DNA from: Notospermus geniculatus
Lineage: Eukaryota > Nemertea > Pilidiophora > Heteronemertea > Lineidae
Assembly (NCBI GenBank): GCA_002633025.1
Contig: NMRB01001365.1
Coordinates: forward strand, 124,001-188,000
Direction of reading: 5' to 3'
DNA: 64,000 nucleotides
Below the pieces are notes generated by a model that worked only from the letters and a program-made list of their open reading frames with translations, was not told where the DNA came from and searched no databases. This document shows positions 22,686 through 33,415 of the stretch, piece after piece. Both the position numbers and the translations under genes were made by a program. Within the stretch, counting starts at the first letter, position 1. Each line of letters opens with the position of its first letter.

Positions 22686-25600
22686 ATGGAACAAGAACCT
22701 GAGGTGCCGCCTGGCCCTGGTGCCAGTGGTGACAACCAGGTCCAGGATCAGGAGATGAGCGATGTCACATCGGAGGTCAAAGTTCAATCAAGGAAACCTA
22801 GCTCCATCTACCTTCACAAAAATGAACCGAGGCTGAGTGAGGACCCAGCATTCGTTAGACCAGGTGAACCTTCACAATATTCATTGCTTAAAAGTTTAGC
22901 CCAGATCGTGGTAATGTGGAGCAGTCCACATCTGTTTCAATTTGCAGATTTCTGTGAAATGTGAGAAATGTCAAGATTCTTCTATTCTATCAGCTAGAAT
23001 AACTTCAACTTATTTCTTGACAGGTACCACGGAGACGGTCATCCCAGAATATCCAACGAACCCCGACCTGTCGTTGTACTGTGAGAAGTGTCAGATTCAC
23101 ATCCCCTTACGCCACTTAAAGGAGCATCGCTATTTCCATAGGTCGTTACAGATTCTGCGCTACAAGGGACAGAATTTACCGGAAACACTTGATGACCTCA
23201 TAAAACGTAGACGATTTGTCTTAAAACAAATGAAAAAAGGTGTGACTGCAGAATCTCCGCTGAATGCAAACGAGCTACAGCGACTTAATGAGGCATATGA
23301 GTATCAGAAGTCCCTGATTGAAAACACGTATGATCAACATCGTAGAATCTATGAACGAGTGAATACAGAAGTCGAAGGGGTGGGTCTAAACTGTAGCCCA
23401 GACTGTGTTATGGGGCTTGGAATGTGCTCCAATCAGAATGAGAGATTCAAATCGGAGATGGAGGACACTCGCGTTTTCCAAGACTTTTTTGGAAACGATA
23501 AAAATAAAAGTTTTTTTGGTGTGTATGACGGACACAATGGATATTTTGCAGCCGAGGTTGCCTCAAATGAGCTCCATCATATTCTACTGAAAGAAATGGC
23601 CCGGTTTGATCCGATGACAAGTTGTACTTGTGCCGTGAACATGATCAGTAACAGCGTGATGTCAGATTATGACTCCTATCGTCCGACAACACGGAATAGC
23701 GAACGCGTTCAACTCCACGAGGTCAGCGCAAACATCGTCCACCAGATACTCCACACGTGCGAGGAGAATATGGATAATTTGAAAGAAGCAGACATGAGTC
23801 TTGAAGAAATTCAAAAATACAGACGTAAACACAAAACACCAGTGAAAGATCCCTTCGCGGAGAAAATGTACATGGCGCTCCATAAAGCGTACGCCGTTGT
23901 TGATCACTTCCTGACCTATGGGATGGATGAACAGTCACGTGTCCGCTGGAGTGGATGTTCGGGTCTGTCTGTTGTGATTATGAATACAGCAGAATCGGAG
24001 GTCAAAGGTCGGGATGAGGAGTCTGTCGACAGTGATGATTCAGAGACTGTGTCAGGAATGCCACCTCCGAAGAAATTAGGTGTCATCTACCTCGCTAACT
24101 CAGGTTGTTATCTCATAATTCTCATTATTTTACAAATTCACAAAGGAGACATGCACTGTTAGGGACTTTTGCCAAAGCTCCGTATTGTCGATCCGTATCA
24201 CGTATGACGTATGACTTTAATAGAAAATGCATTAGCTCGATACATCATATGTGACACGGATCAATGATACGGAGCCTTGCCGAAAGTCCCTAATATCAGC
24301 CAAGTCGTCCTCCTTAACTTCTAAGCTGAAAGCCACCAGGCAGTCAGAGTGGCGCAGTGGAAACATTGGGTCTGTCACCTCTGAGGATCTGGGTTCAATC
24401 CCAGATGGCCCCCTCTTCATGTGATATAGAGAGGCCGGTCTTGATTCAGAATCAAAAGCTATTGCTACTTCAAATGATACTGAAGTACCGGTATTTCATC
24501 ATGAAATGTTTGGTGGAATTTCATTTGAACGTACTGTCCTTCACTTTCAGGTAACGTGCGGGCGATCCTTGTCCGTGACAACAAACCATATAGAATCAGC
24601 AAGGATCATACGCCATACAATGCAAAAGAAAAGGCTAGAGTGATCAAAGCAGGTGAGGTACAGGCAGAGTCTGATATGGTACCCCTATCTATTAGAACAC
24701 TGTTTTAGGGAGATTCTGAAGTTCTGAAACTGATTCCTTCTTCAGGTGGCTACATCAGCGAAAGTGAAAAAGATCTGAAAGTCAACGGGATCCTCTCAGC
24801 AACCCGCAGCCTCGGTAACCATGGCGACCCAAAATTGAAGAAATGCATTCAGTTTGACCCGCATACCACCAGTGTACCTATAGATCAGTATGCGGAGTTT
24901 CTGATCTTGGCTTCGAAGGGAATCTGGGAAGTTTTCTCTGACGAGGAAGCTGCCACTATTGTTAGCCAGGTAAACTGCCATTCTAGAAATTATATGGGGA
25001 AACTGCGGAAGTCACATCATAATGTTGTAAAATTTTGAGGTGTTCGTCACCATTGACAACTTTTCAAAACAGAATTATCCTTCCAATGAAAGTTCTACAT
25101 GATTGTATTTAATGTTTTTCCCTTCCAGATGTTGCCAGGCAACCATATCAGCACTCCAAGCAGAATTGGAAGCAGTCTCCAGGCACTGTTGTCCGAGTAC
25201 CATGCCCAGTTGAACAACACCCAGTGCCCGGAGAGTGGGACATCCCGCGCTTTGACCAGCGCTGCTTCGTACTATTCGGTAGGCCCTCATCAGCCGCAGC
25301 CACCTAGTGGCAAGGATGAGAAAGAAAATGTGAAAAGCGACCAAAATGTTGAACAAACAGAGCCACCTGGTGAGGATGTGAAACAACGCCCTGATACCGG
25401 GAAGAGTGGTGCTTCTCGTGTGAGTTTTGCCAAAGAGGATCGAATATTGAGTCCAAACGCTGACCTTCAAACAGAAGTGGGAAGTCAGGTGTCCGATATT
25501 TATGACGAAGGAGGTGACTCAGGAAACGAGGGGGATGTTGAGACCCTTGCTGACTATGTCTCCCAGGGTCTACTCTCAAGGGCCTCGGAGCGCCCCCTGA

Positions 25601-25728
25601 CGAGGGAACTCGTACAGAGGGAGTTTGCGAAAGCGATGGCGGAGCAGTTAGTCCAGGCCGCACTGTTGGCAGGAGCTAAGGATAACATCACAGCGATGGT
25701 TATATTGCTGCCTGGATGTGGGTTATAA
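22686..25728 (+). CDS. PP2D1: PP2D1, PP2C-like domain protein 1 (5 coding exons, 727 aa)
   Basis: Coding exons: 22686-22863 (exon opens at acceptor 22675), 23024-24103, 24551-24652, 24746-24969, 25129-25728 (stop TAA). Phases close, giving 727 residues against about 630 in human. Residues 79-98 form a C2H2-like unit (C79-X2-C82-X11-H94-X3-H98), a family feature. The PP2C fold follows: GVYDGHNG with D228 kept, KVNGILSATRSLGN in place of RVNG..SRAxGD, SKGIWEV (K511 replaces the metal-binding Asp of DGxWD), and AKDNIT with D713 kept. Loss of one metal ligand suggests weak or no phosphatase activity, as the family name (PP2C-like) implies. Residues about 550-650 are acidic and low-complexity. The donor after exon 2 is GTTGTT, unusual but phase-consistent. 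Its neighbour EFHB is also its neighbour in human. Confidence 0.93.
24159..24293. mobile_element. foldback element in PP2D1 intron 2
   Basis: TTAGGGACTTTTGCCAAAGC at the left and GCCTTGCCGAAAGTCCCTAA at the right are inverted. Inner parts CTCCGTAT..GATCCGT and ACGGATC..ATACGGAG also pair. About 135 bases, entirely intronic. Confidence 0.85.
24345..24420 (+). mobile_element. tRNA-derived SINE head in PP2D1 intron 2
   Basis: GTCAGAGTGGCGCAGTGGAA resembles a tRNA 5' end with an A box (TGGCGCAGTGG), and GGGTTCAATCCCAG about 50 bases on resembles a B box. Related heads occur at 30385-30475, 43285-43355, 49240-49320, 50995-51080, 51706-51790 and 55911-55985. No intact cloverleaf could be drawn, so this is a SINE and not a tRNA gene. 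Confidence 0.75.
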
Positions 25729-26469
25729 ACGATCAGGGATAAACCCTTTTTGGTCGAGATCTCAGAAACACGTATGGCATTAGTCATAGGTATTGAACTT
25801 TGTACGTATGGAGACCAACTTGAGGCAAAGCCAAAGACGCAGACGAGTCCCATGCCAAACGCCAGCTTTGAACTTGGGGACTCTATCTCCACACTGATTT
25901 GATCGGACCAATTCAGACATGTCAGAAAAGGCTGCTGGCAGATTGGTTAGTCTTTCAAGTGCATGATTTCTTTCTTATCTCTGTGGCTAAAGAAGAGAGA
26001 AAGGACAGAGAACCAGTCCACCACTAGTCCTCTGGAAGCTTTGACTCAAGGTCACCAGTCAAGGTCGCCAAGGTCACCAGTGTAAGGAATTTGCTTTGTT
26101 GTTCTGATACACATTTGGTCATATCTGATAGATGCCAAGCCATTTTGCACCTGTTGCATGTGTTAACAATCTTTACTAGTTTTGTTAAATATAAAATATT
26201 GTATTCAATCAGTCTCTTTCCTAACTTACTGTGATATTTGATGGGAGACTGCTGTGGATGGAGGGGAGTACCCTTCCTTTCCTCGGTATATGAAGCTCCA
26301 GTTTGTCTTGCCGGGGAATATGTGAAGTCGAATCTCGTGGATCGTTCAAGAGCATCATGGGCAACTATGTAGGGCCTACAAATAAATGACACGTACGAAC
26401 GCTAAATCTGTCATTATTATGTATGTACATGATGTAGCTCCCACTCTACAACATGAACATAAATACATT

Positions 26470-26890
26470 GGCCCGTATTCAATAAGGGTGTTTAGCTAAA
26501 TCAGCGTACAAATTCTGCATTACACAGGTTATAGGCCTAGAAACTATTGTTGTACGTTCTGTAAGCTGCCTGATCTCTGGCATTTTACCCACACGATGAT
26601 TACACGCGTCTAACATTCCTGCGTCTTAGTGTGGGAGGACAATAGAAAGTGTTGGAAAAATTCTGGACAAGCCTTCCTGATCGTTCAACATTTCCTTTAT
26701 GCTCTTTGACTTAGACGCAGGATAGTTAGACGCGTGTGATTATCCTGCGGGTAAACGCCTCTGGTGAACCACCGTACAGACATCAGACAATAGTTTTCTA
26801 GGCCTTTAACCTGTGTAATGCAGAATTTGTACGCTGATTAGGCCAAAACACCCTTAAACGTGCGATGATCACCCTTATTGAATACGGGCC
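26470..26890. mobile_element. 421-bp MITE with GGCCCGTATTCAATAAGG ends
   Basis: The two ends are exact complements (GGCCCGTATTCAATAAGGGT / ACCCTTATTGAATACGGGCC apart from an inner indel). Inverted pairing continues through AATCAGCGTACAAATTCTGC and TTAGACGCGTG-type blocks. It carries no open frame of note. The ends are related to 14618-14725. Confidence 0.9.
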
Positions 26891-27654
26891 ATTGTCTTCT
26901 CCACAAACTCTGCATTAATACTCTGTGTTTATAACCTTGTAGTAGACCAGTCTTCCTCTAACGCAATAAAGTATTGACACTATTGGTAACGTTGTGTCTA
27001 TATTATTCTGTAGCTACACAACTCGAACATACCGGTACCAACTTTACGTAGCATGGAGCTGAGTGACAAAACAAGTATTCCTGAGCTGGAAGGGGTCAGA
27101 TTTCTACCCTACAGCAACGCCATGATGTATCATTAAGACGGCAGGCTACCAGAGCCTCCCCAGTAATCATTTACATCAGAAGATGCCTCAAGGTTGAATT
27201 CTGATCACACAAGGATACTCGGCAAAATTCAGAGACGACTTATGTTTACTATGTCGTTCGTTGTGCTCTATGTTGGACACCTGGCAATGGAACACATTCA
27301 CATGTACATGTACCTGCACTGTGCATATGTACATGTACATTCACAGGTGTTCTCAGGAATACCACAAGAGAATAAAATAAACAAGATATTTTCTGGTTTT
27401 GACATAAAAGGACTATTCTTTATTGTAGTTTAGGTCTTCTTATAATATGGCTATTTACAGTTGTTAATGTACAAATCCTTATTGTAAGAATATAGAAAAA
27501 TCTCCCACCACTTGCTGTGGTTTTATCAGACGTATTCAAAGTTTTAAGAATCAAAAGTCACAATGGAGCCGTTAGCAAAAATATCGTCTGCTATTAACAG
27601 TGTTTCTACAGTTCATTCACCTTGTTCACCGTTACTTCCATCACCATGGTAATG

Positions 27655-27815
27655 CCACATCGCCATGGCAACATCATCCTCCGTGGTGATGCCATGGCAA
27701 CATGATGCCACTCCGTGATGCTGCCATATTGCCATGGCAACATGCCTTCTCATGATGCACTGAAATCACCATGGTATTTCCACCATGGTAACGTCGCCAT
27801 ATCGCCATGGCAACA
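27655..27815. repeat. cluster of CCATGGCAAC motifs
   Basis: CGCCATGGCAACAT or a close variant occurs about five times in 160 bases, mixed with CACCATGGTAA and GTGATGC words. The motif is one half plus core of the RFX X-box. It could be a degenerate short tandem repeat or a multi-site regulatory block, and the sequence alone does not decide. Confidence 0.6.
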
Positions 27816-29032
27816 TGACTCCACTCCATTGTGTGATACCTCATGACCTTGACACTTCATTCTAGATTTACCGTCTTAAGTACTGTACCAATGAATGAAT
27901 TGATTTGGATTCCTATTTTTCCATAATTTGGTTAATAAACTGAATATTTTTGAAGAATTTGACACTGGATTCAGCCATCTGGCATACACATAGGTCATAG
28001 CGAAGTATACAAACAAATTTCATAATTTTTTTATTGGAGGCAGTCAGTAAATGTTGAGTGTGATACATTCAGGGTTGTAATTTAGCTCCGTTGGTTGGTT
28101 TTACATTTTCAAGGTCCTCGGAGACTGTGTCCAGTCCGTGATTCATTTTCTCTAGCAACATTTGACCAATCAGACTCAAAAATCGAAAAATGAATCAAAC
28201 TTAATGCGACAGAGCCATACTTGGACATTAAAGAACCACGATGTGAAGTAACCGAATTTCGAAACGCTAAAATGATTATATATACAATTAATCAATGTAA
28301 TCAAGGTCGTATGCAATTAAGGTCAAGGTCAAGGTCATATGCAATCAAAGTCAAGGTCGTATAGATTTCTACATAAATTACATGCAGAATTATAATGAAA
28401 ATACTTTACAATATACAGGCTTTTAAAAAGTAGATATATAATATATAATTTCAGATTTGGTGATAATTTGAATTTCATTAGCTCAAAACTGATGGTGCCA
28501 TTTTTTTACTGTCAGACAAAAGGATACAAGTATACAAAGGTCAAAGGTCAAGGTCGGACACCAATCAATTTTTGTCTTGATCATGAGGAGGGAACCAAAA
28601 TAAACCAATCAAAGTTGCTCCACAATTATTTCAACTCCTAATGCCAATGGCAACACACACTGTCCCCTTAGATGTAACAAATTTGAGCCCTTTCACTGCC
28701 AGTTTTGTTTAAACAACTAAAAGCTACCAGATCCTTAAATTCTATAGAAAACCCCCGGGGNCGCTCTGTCAGCCACCTCCCGCTGCTGTTGCCGACGGAA
28801 CATTGCCTTTTGTTGCGGGCAGGGGAAAAGTTATAATTCAGGATGGGCCTTGTGTGGGAAAAATATGCTGGCCCATAGGCTTATTGCGTGAATGATAGGG
28901 AAATAAGGGGCCTCTCTGTGATCGCGCGGGCCCGCCGAAAATCGGCGAAATCACCCCCTATTCCCGCTTTTTTAGGAACGCACATGGGGTTATGTTGAGC
29001 CAGGGAGTGACCCCCCCCCCCGGGAGAAAACC

Positions 29033-29095
29033 CTGTCACATAGGTATTCAATGGAAAGTACTCACTGAGAGCTTTCCAATGAATACCTATGTGAC
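29033..29095. mobile_element. short hairpin, copy 1
   Basis: TCACATAGGTATTCAATGGA and its partner TCCAATGAATACCTATGTGA pair around a loop of about 20 bases. The same hairpin with downstream sequence (GTGCCTTTTAAGCTTTTT) recurs at 35962-36022. Probably the terminus or whole of a tiny foldback repeat. A microRNA-like precursor is an alternative without further support. Confidence 0.7.
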
Positions 29096-29548
29096 ACACT
29101 TTAGGTGCCTTTTAAGCTTTTTATTGATTTTCAATAAAATTGATTTCGTCATATGAAAGGAAGATCTCCTCTGTTGGAAGAAACAGATAGAACTCAGACC
29201 GTGACAGAAGAATAAGAAGACAGTGATCAGGAGAGCCTGTGTTTCTAAGGCTGAATCATCCTGCTTCCAGATTTAGCTGAAAATGAAGTGGGCGCTAAAA
29301 TCTTGTCTCGAATAACACCGCCCTGAACATCCAGGCTGCCTGGCTAACGGGTCAGGAGAGAGGAAGTTTTCACACACACGACCAAAATGACAAGCTCTAC
29401 CCTTCAATGGTAAAATGCACTAGAAATCAGTGGGGGCATGATTGATTAAGATAACAGCTGTACTGTACACTACAGTATATTCAATAGCACACAGTTGAGC
29501 TGTTCCTTCAATTATCACCTTCCCACTGATTACACGTGGAGATGCTGC

Positions 29549-29806
29549 TTAAAGCCCCACTGTATTGAATTTTACGATATTTTCAAAATGTTAGGAGAGT
29601 GCAAACAGACGTTTCATAGCCTCGTGAAGGTCCCCAAAATGCTTGCCTGATACGTACTTCACAGAATCAAGGCCTAGTTTTCAGCACGCATTGGAAAAAA
29701 CTGCAGGGAGAGCTCTAATGTATTCTGACAGAGCGTAGTACATTTTACACTACGCTGACGTCGGCGATGATTTGCGTTTTTCACATTCAATACAGTGGGG
29801 CTTTAA
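29549..29806. mobile_element. TTAA-flanked MITE, intergenic copy
   Basis: Second copy of the 15018-15288 element, with both borders reading TTAA (29549-29552 and 29803-29806) and inverted ends AAAGCCCCACTGTATTGAAT / ATTCAATACAGTGGGGCTTT. Length about 258 bases, no coding capacity. The exact TTAA borders make a piggyBac- or Kolobok-type origin likely. Confidence 0.9.
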
Positions 29807-30384
29807 CATTGGAGGGTAGAGTGTCACGGACATTTTTATCTAATCTATCAGGCAGACTGCAGATTAAGATGAAAGGAAAATATGGAATAGAAGCTGACGA
29901 GGCTAAGCTCACCAAGTGTTAAGTTAATCGTAGAAGCTAAATATAGCGCTTGTAAAGACAGTAATACTGCCATAAATGCCATACTCCAAAGGCAATCCCA
30001 AACGACCCAAGTCTCGCACAATCATGAACAAATCATACGAATTCTCGCTCAACTCAGGCGGAAAATGCTCCGAATCTGGAAGATATGACAAACTCTACGG
30101 TGTAGGAAAAATTTGGCACTAAAACAATCTCATAGCTGCATTATAATACTTTTGGGCAATTTCCTATGATAAATTCTCTATTCAAATAAAGAACCTCACT
30201 CTCGACGTATAAACCTAATCTTGTAGCGTTACATTTTACGTATCATTACCTCGATGTCATATCCCCAATAAAAAAATATTGAGTGAAAGCTGAGCGCCAG
30301 ATACGGCATTATTGGCACTGCAGACAATATCGGGCGAATAAACGTGCAGGAAACCGGAGAAAGCCTGCCCTGTTGAAGAGAGGC

Positions 30385-30475
30385 ATCCTAACTATCGAGG
30401 GATTGAACCTGGATCCTTAACAGTGCCAGGTGTTGATGTTTTCACTGCGCCACTCTGACAACCCAATTCAGTACT
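30385..30475 (-). mobile_element. reversed tRNA-derived SINE head
   Basis: On the minus strand it reads GTCAGAGTGGCGCAGTGAAA..., then CCAGGTTCAATCCCTCGATA, the A-box and B-box arrangement of the SINE family described at 24345. It abuts the TA-bordered MITE at 30478-30722. Confidence 0.75.
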
Positions 30476-30477
30476 CC

Positions 30478-30722
30478 AATAGATAAATCCCAAATTGACG
30501 AAAACGAGAAAGATCTGCGCACTTCCCCCGAAATTGTAAACAGAACCTCCGAAACTGAATGACATGACCCAGAGAAGACGACGACAGTTACTTCGACAAC
30601 GTTGCGTCAGACTTGACCATTGCTGAATCATGGATTACGTCACGTCAGCTGGTTTCAGGTCAAGGTTGTGTTTGTGATTTGGGCGGAAGTGCGCAGATCT
30701 TGGAATTAGGGATCTGTCTATA
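30478..30722. mobile_element. MITE with TAGA..TCTA ends, copy 2
   Basis: Ends TAGATAAATCCCAAATTGAC and TTAGGGATCTGTCTA are inverted. Inner arms GATCTGCGCACTTCC and GGAAGTGCGCAGATC are perfect complements. The centre shares CCATTGCTGAATCATGGAT with the copies at 7076-7312 and 51795-52033. Confidence 0.8.
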
Positions 30723-31383
30723 GAGGCTTTGCAAATGATGTCACAAGCCGCTATATACTGGAGGGCACACACTGCGCAGAGGCACAGAGGTGCAGCGAAA
30801 CGAGCCGTGCATGCCCCAATGACGTTACGGCAAACACTGGCGTGGCGCACTTCACTCAGGTCACGTCAAGGTCGGTTCAAATCTCTGCGCCCTGTGTCCT
30901 CCAGAATGGCCGGCAGGATGACGTCATTGCAAGGCCTCTATTTGGCAATTTTTGAGTTGAGATTACGAATATCAATGGATATAAATCCTACATACTCATA
31001 CTGGAACTTTGACCATCGTCATATCCGCAAACAGAACTTAAATCCCAAGAATCCTCGATACATACGAAAAAAGACAACTTCTTTCTCGACACACCCTGTA
31101 TTTCGATTGCCATCAATTACGTATGTACCCTCATGACATCTCCGTTGGAATTCAACTAAATAACGAAGCACGGAGTTTGAGCGGCATGTCATGTGACCTC
31201 AGGCTCCACACACACAGGAACACAACCCAAGGCATCTCTAAAATCATACTCACAACACTGCACACGGACCAACGTAAGATATGACCTTAATTTGACCTTG
31301 GATAATTATCATCTAGAAAATGTTCTTATATATAAAATGTACTTTAAAACTGCCAAAGTACATCCGTTAAAGCAGAGGTTTAG

Positions 31384-31762
31384 AATGAGGAACCGGCGTG
31401 CCGTTTATCCCGACAGGTCGGCGCAGCGATCGATGTGACCGAACCGACGTCATTGACGCCGTTTTATGTGCTGACGTTGCGTCATGAAAAAATCTGCTGT
31501 ACATTTTTCTACAGGAAAAAATAAGATAAAGACGTTGCCGTTATCGCCATCCTACCTCTTTATTTTAAAAAAAGCAAAAAAATTGCAGAAATTTTCATCC
31601 GCGACAAGATGGTGTAAATTTTAATGTCATGCGACCGAAAAAATAGGGTTTATTTCACGCCAGAAGTTAATGGAAATGACTTGAAATCACGTTGAAAAAA
31701 GAAACTTCGGTCTCATTGATCGCAGCGCCACGTCGTGACGTTAGTTCGTCCGGTTCCTCATT
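31384..31762. mobile_element. ATGAGGAACCGG TIR element, full copy
   Basis: ATGAGGAACCGG at the left and CCGGTTCCTCAT at the right are perfect inverted termini. The interior is AT-rich and non-coding, and a reversed partial copy lies at 20385-20665. Confidence 0.8.
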
Positions 31763-32701
31763 AGAATTCCACCTCAGTTACCTCACAAGTCGTCAAGTTG
31801 ACTTCCTCCTACATCCCAGGTTGTTACTGGAGCCCAGGTTGGTTGGCAGGAGGCGATCATTATGTACACATTTCTTCAAGACTTCAATTCTGAGCTTGAA
31901 GTTTTTACTGCAGGAACGGCAGATGACCTTGAAGTACACAACAGCTTGCACCATATCTATGACAGATTTTAGGAAATTTGCGGCTCTGAAGAGATTAACA
32001 ATCTGAGAAAAATCCTCATATTTGGTAAAAAAATACCGAGTAATGCTTGAAAAATAACCCATAATATTTGCGTACAATAAGGTCCGTGTATTTAGTAAGA
32101 CACACACATCCCTTGAAATTCTGGTTTTGAAACAAAAATAGTCACCATGGCAACACAAAATATAGGTAATCTTCGAGTTAACATTCCATCTTTCAATTAT
32201 TGCTTGATTATTCGCTGTTATGCGAGGTCAAGGTCACGACCATCCCAAGGTCATTTACGAATGTTGGCAAATCCACGCAACTTTGACAAAACTGCCAAAA
32301 TTTGGTTTTACTCTATACTTATTGGTTTTAACTCAAAATTTTTAATAACTAGGTATGATATAAAGTTTTCAGTCACATGACTGCGTTACTTGTAACAAAC
32401 AAAACATCCCGCTAGGAATGATGGGTAATCAAGCACCTGACATTACGAGATTTTGGTTGTGAAATGACTGACGCGTTTTTGTAGCTCAGTAGAACAGTCA
32501 GTCGATTGAGACTGTCGTTACAGACGTCAAAACGGAAACTCATGAGATCGTCTGCTTTCTCTGCCCCGAGCCTTCAAAAAGAGCACATCTGATTGGTCAA
32601 CACACCACGATAAAAAAAGTCCCATCATTCAAAAAATTCCCTAGAAATTCCTTCTCAGCTGCAATGGAGCATAACTTGCCAGTTGCCGCAAATTTCAAAT
32701 G

Positions 32702-32715
32702 GTTGCCATGGAAAC
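32702..32715. promoter_or_regulatory. perfect X-box-like motif
   Basis: GTTGCCATGGAAAC matches the RFX X-box consensus fully. It is about 700 bases beyond the stop codon of the CTDSPL gene, so it is not in an obvious promoter. A second match (GTCACCATGGCAAC) lies at 32142-32155. Confidence 0.3.
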
Positions 32716-33415
32716 ACGCCACACGGCAAGCCTCAATATGGCGGTCCTAATTAACATAACTTTCCGCTGAAATCTAAGGATATGGCTGTAGAGATGACAG
32801 CATCTTTGGCTAGGCTGCCTGCACAACTGAGAATTTAGACAATCTGAGGACATGTCCTGTATCAGAATGCAGCTAAACTGGGCTGTTCTGCCCAGGGTCG
32901 TGAAAGTGTAGAATAGTGGCTTTCAATGAGCACATATTGAACTGAACACATTCAGAACCATAACAGAAGTTGAATCGGCAAGCATGAGCTCATGGTATCC
33001 ACGAAGAGCACCGACAGGCCACTTCTGCGATTTGACATACGTATCCGTCGACCAGCGCACACTGGCAGGACACTCCTGGGACTGAACCGCCACATATCCA
33101 GGTGGACTTTACAAGTCCTTGAAAAGGAAAAGCTCCCACTTTTTCAACTTAAAAGTATGAAATTCCCACATAATGATTGTGTTACAAAGTCGATCACCTT
33201 TAACAGGCATGCAAATACACCACAGCGCCGCCCGGTGGCCAACTGCATGACTATTTGCCCGTCACGGCCGGACAGAGTGAGTCCGCATGCAGCGCCATCT
33301 ATGAAGACTCATGAAAGACTGCAGCGCCGTCGACGCATCCCAATCACACGGGCGACTTGTGGACGTACAAAGATGAAGCCGTGACACTCGAATAGAAACA
33401 CGACCATAGCCGTCA

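Larger units (their letters stand above)
25729..33415. other. PP2D1-CTDSPL tail-to-tail intergenic region
   Basis: No gene is supported in 7.7 kb. Visible content: a 421-bp MITE (26470-26890), possible polyadenylation hexamers AATAAA near 26383 and 26963, a CCATGGCAAC motif cluster (27655-27815), several GGTCAAGGTC words (28320-28360), an N at 28761 in a G-run, a short hairpin (29033-29095), a TTAA MITE (29549-29806), a reversed SINE head plus MITE (30385-30722), and the ATGAGGAACCGG element (31384-31762). Confidence 0.6.
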
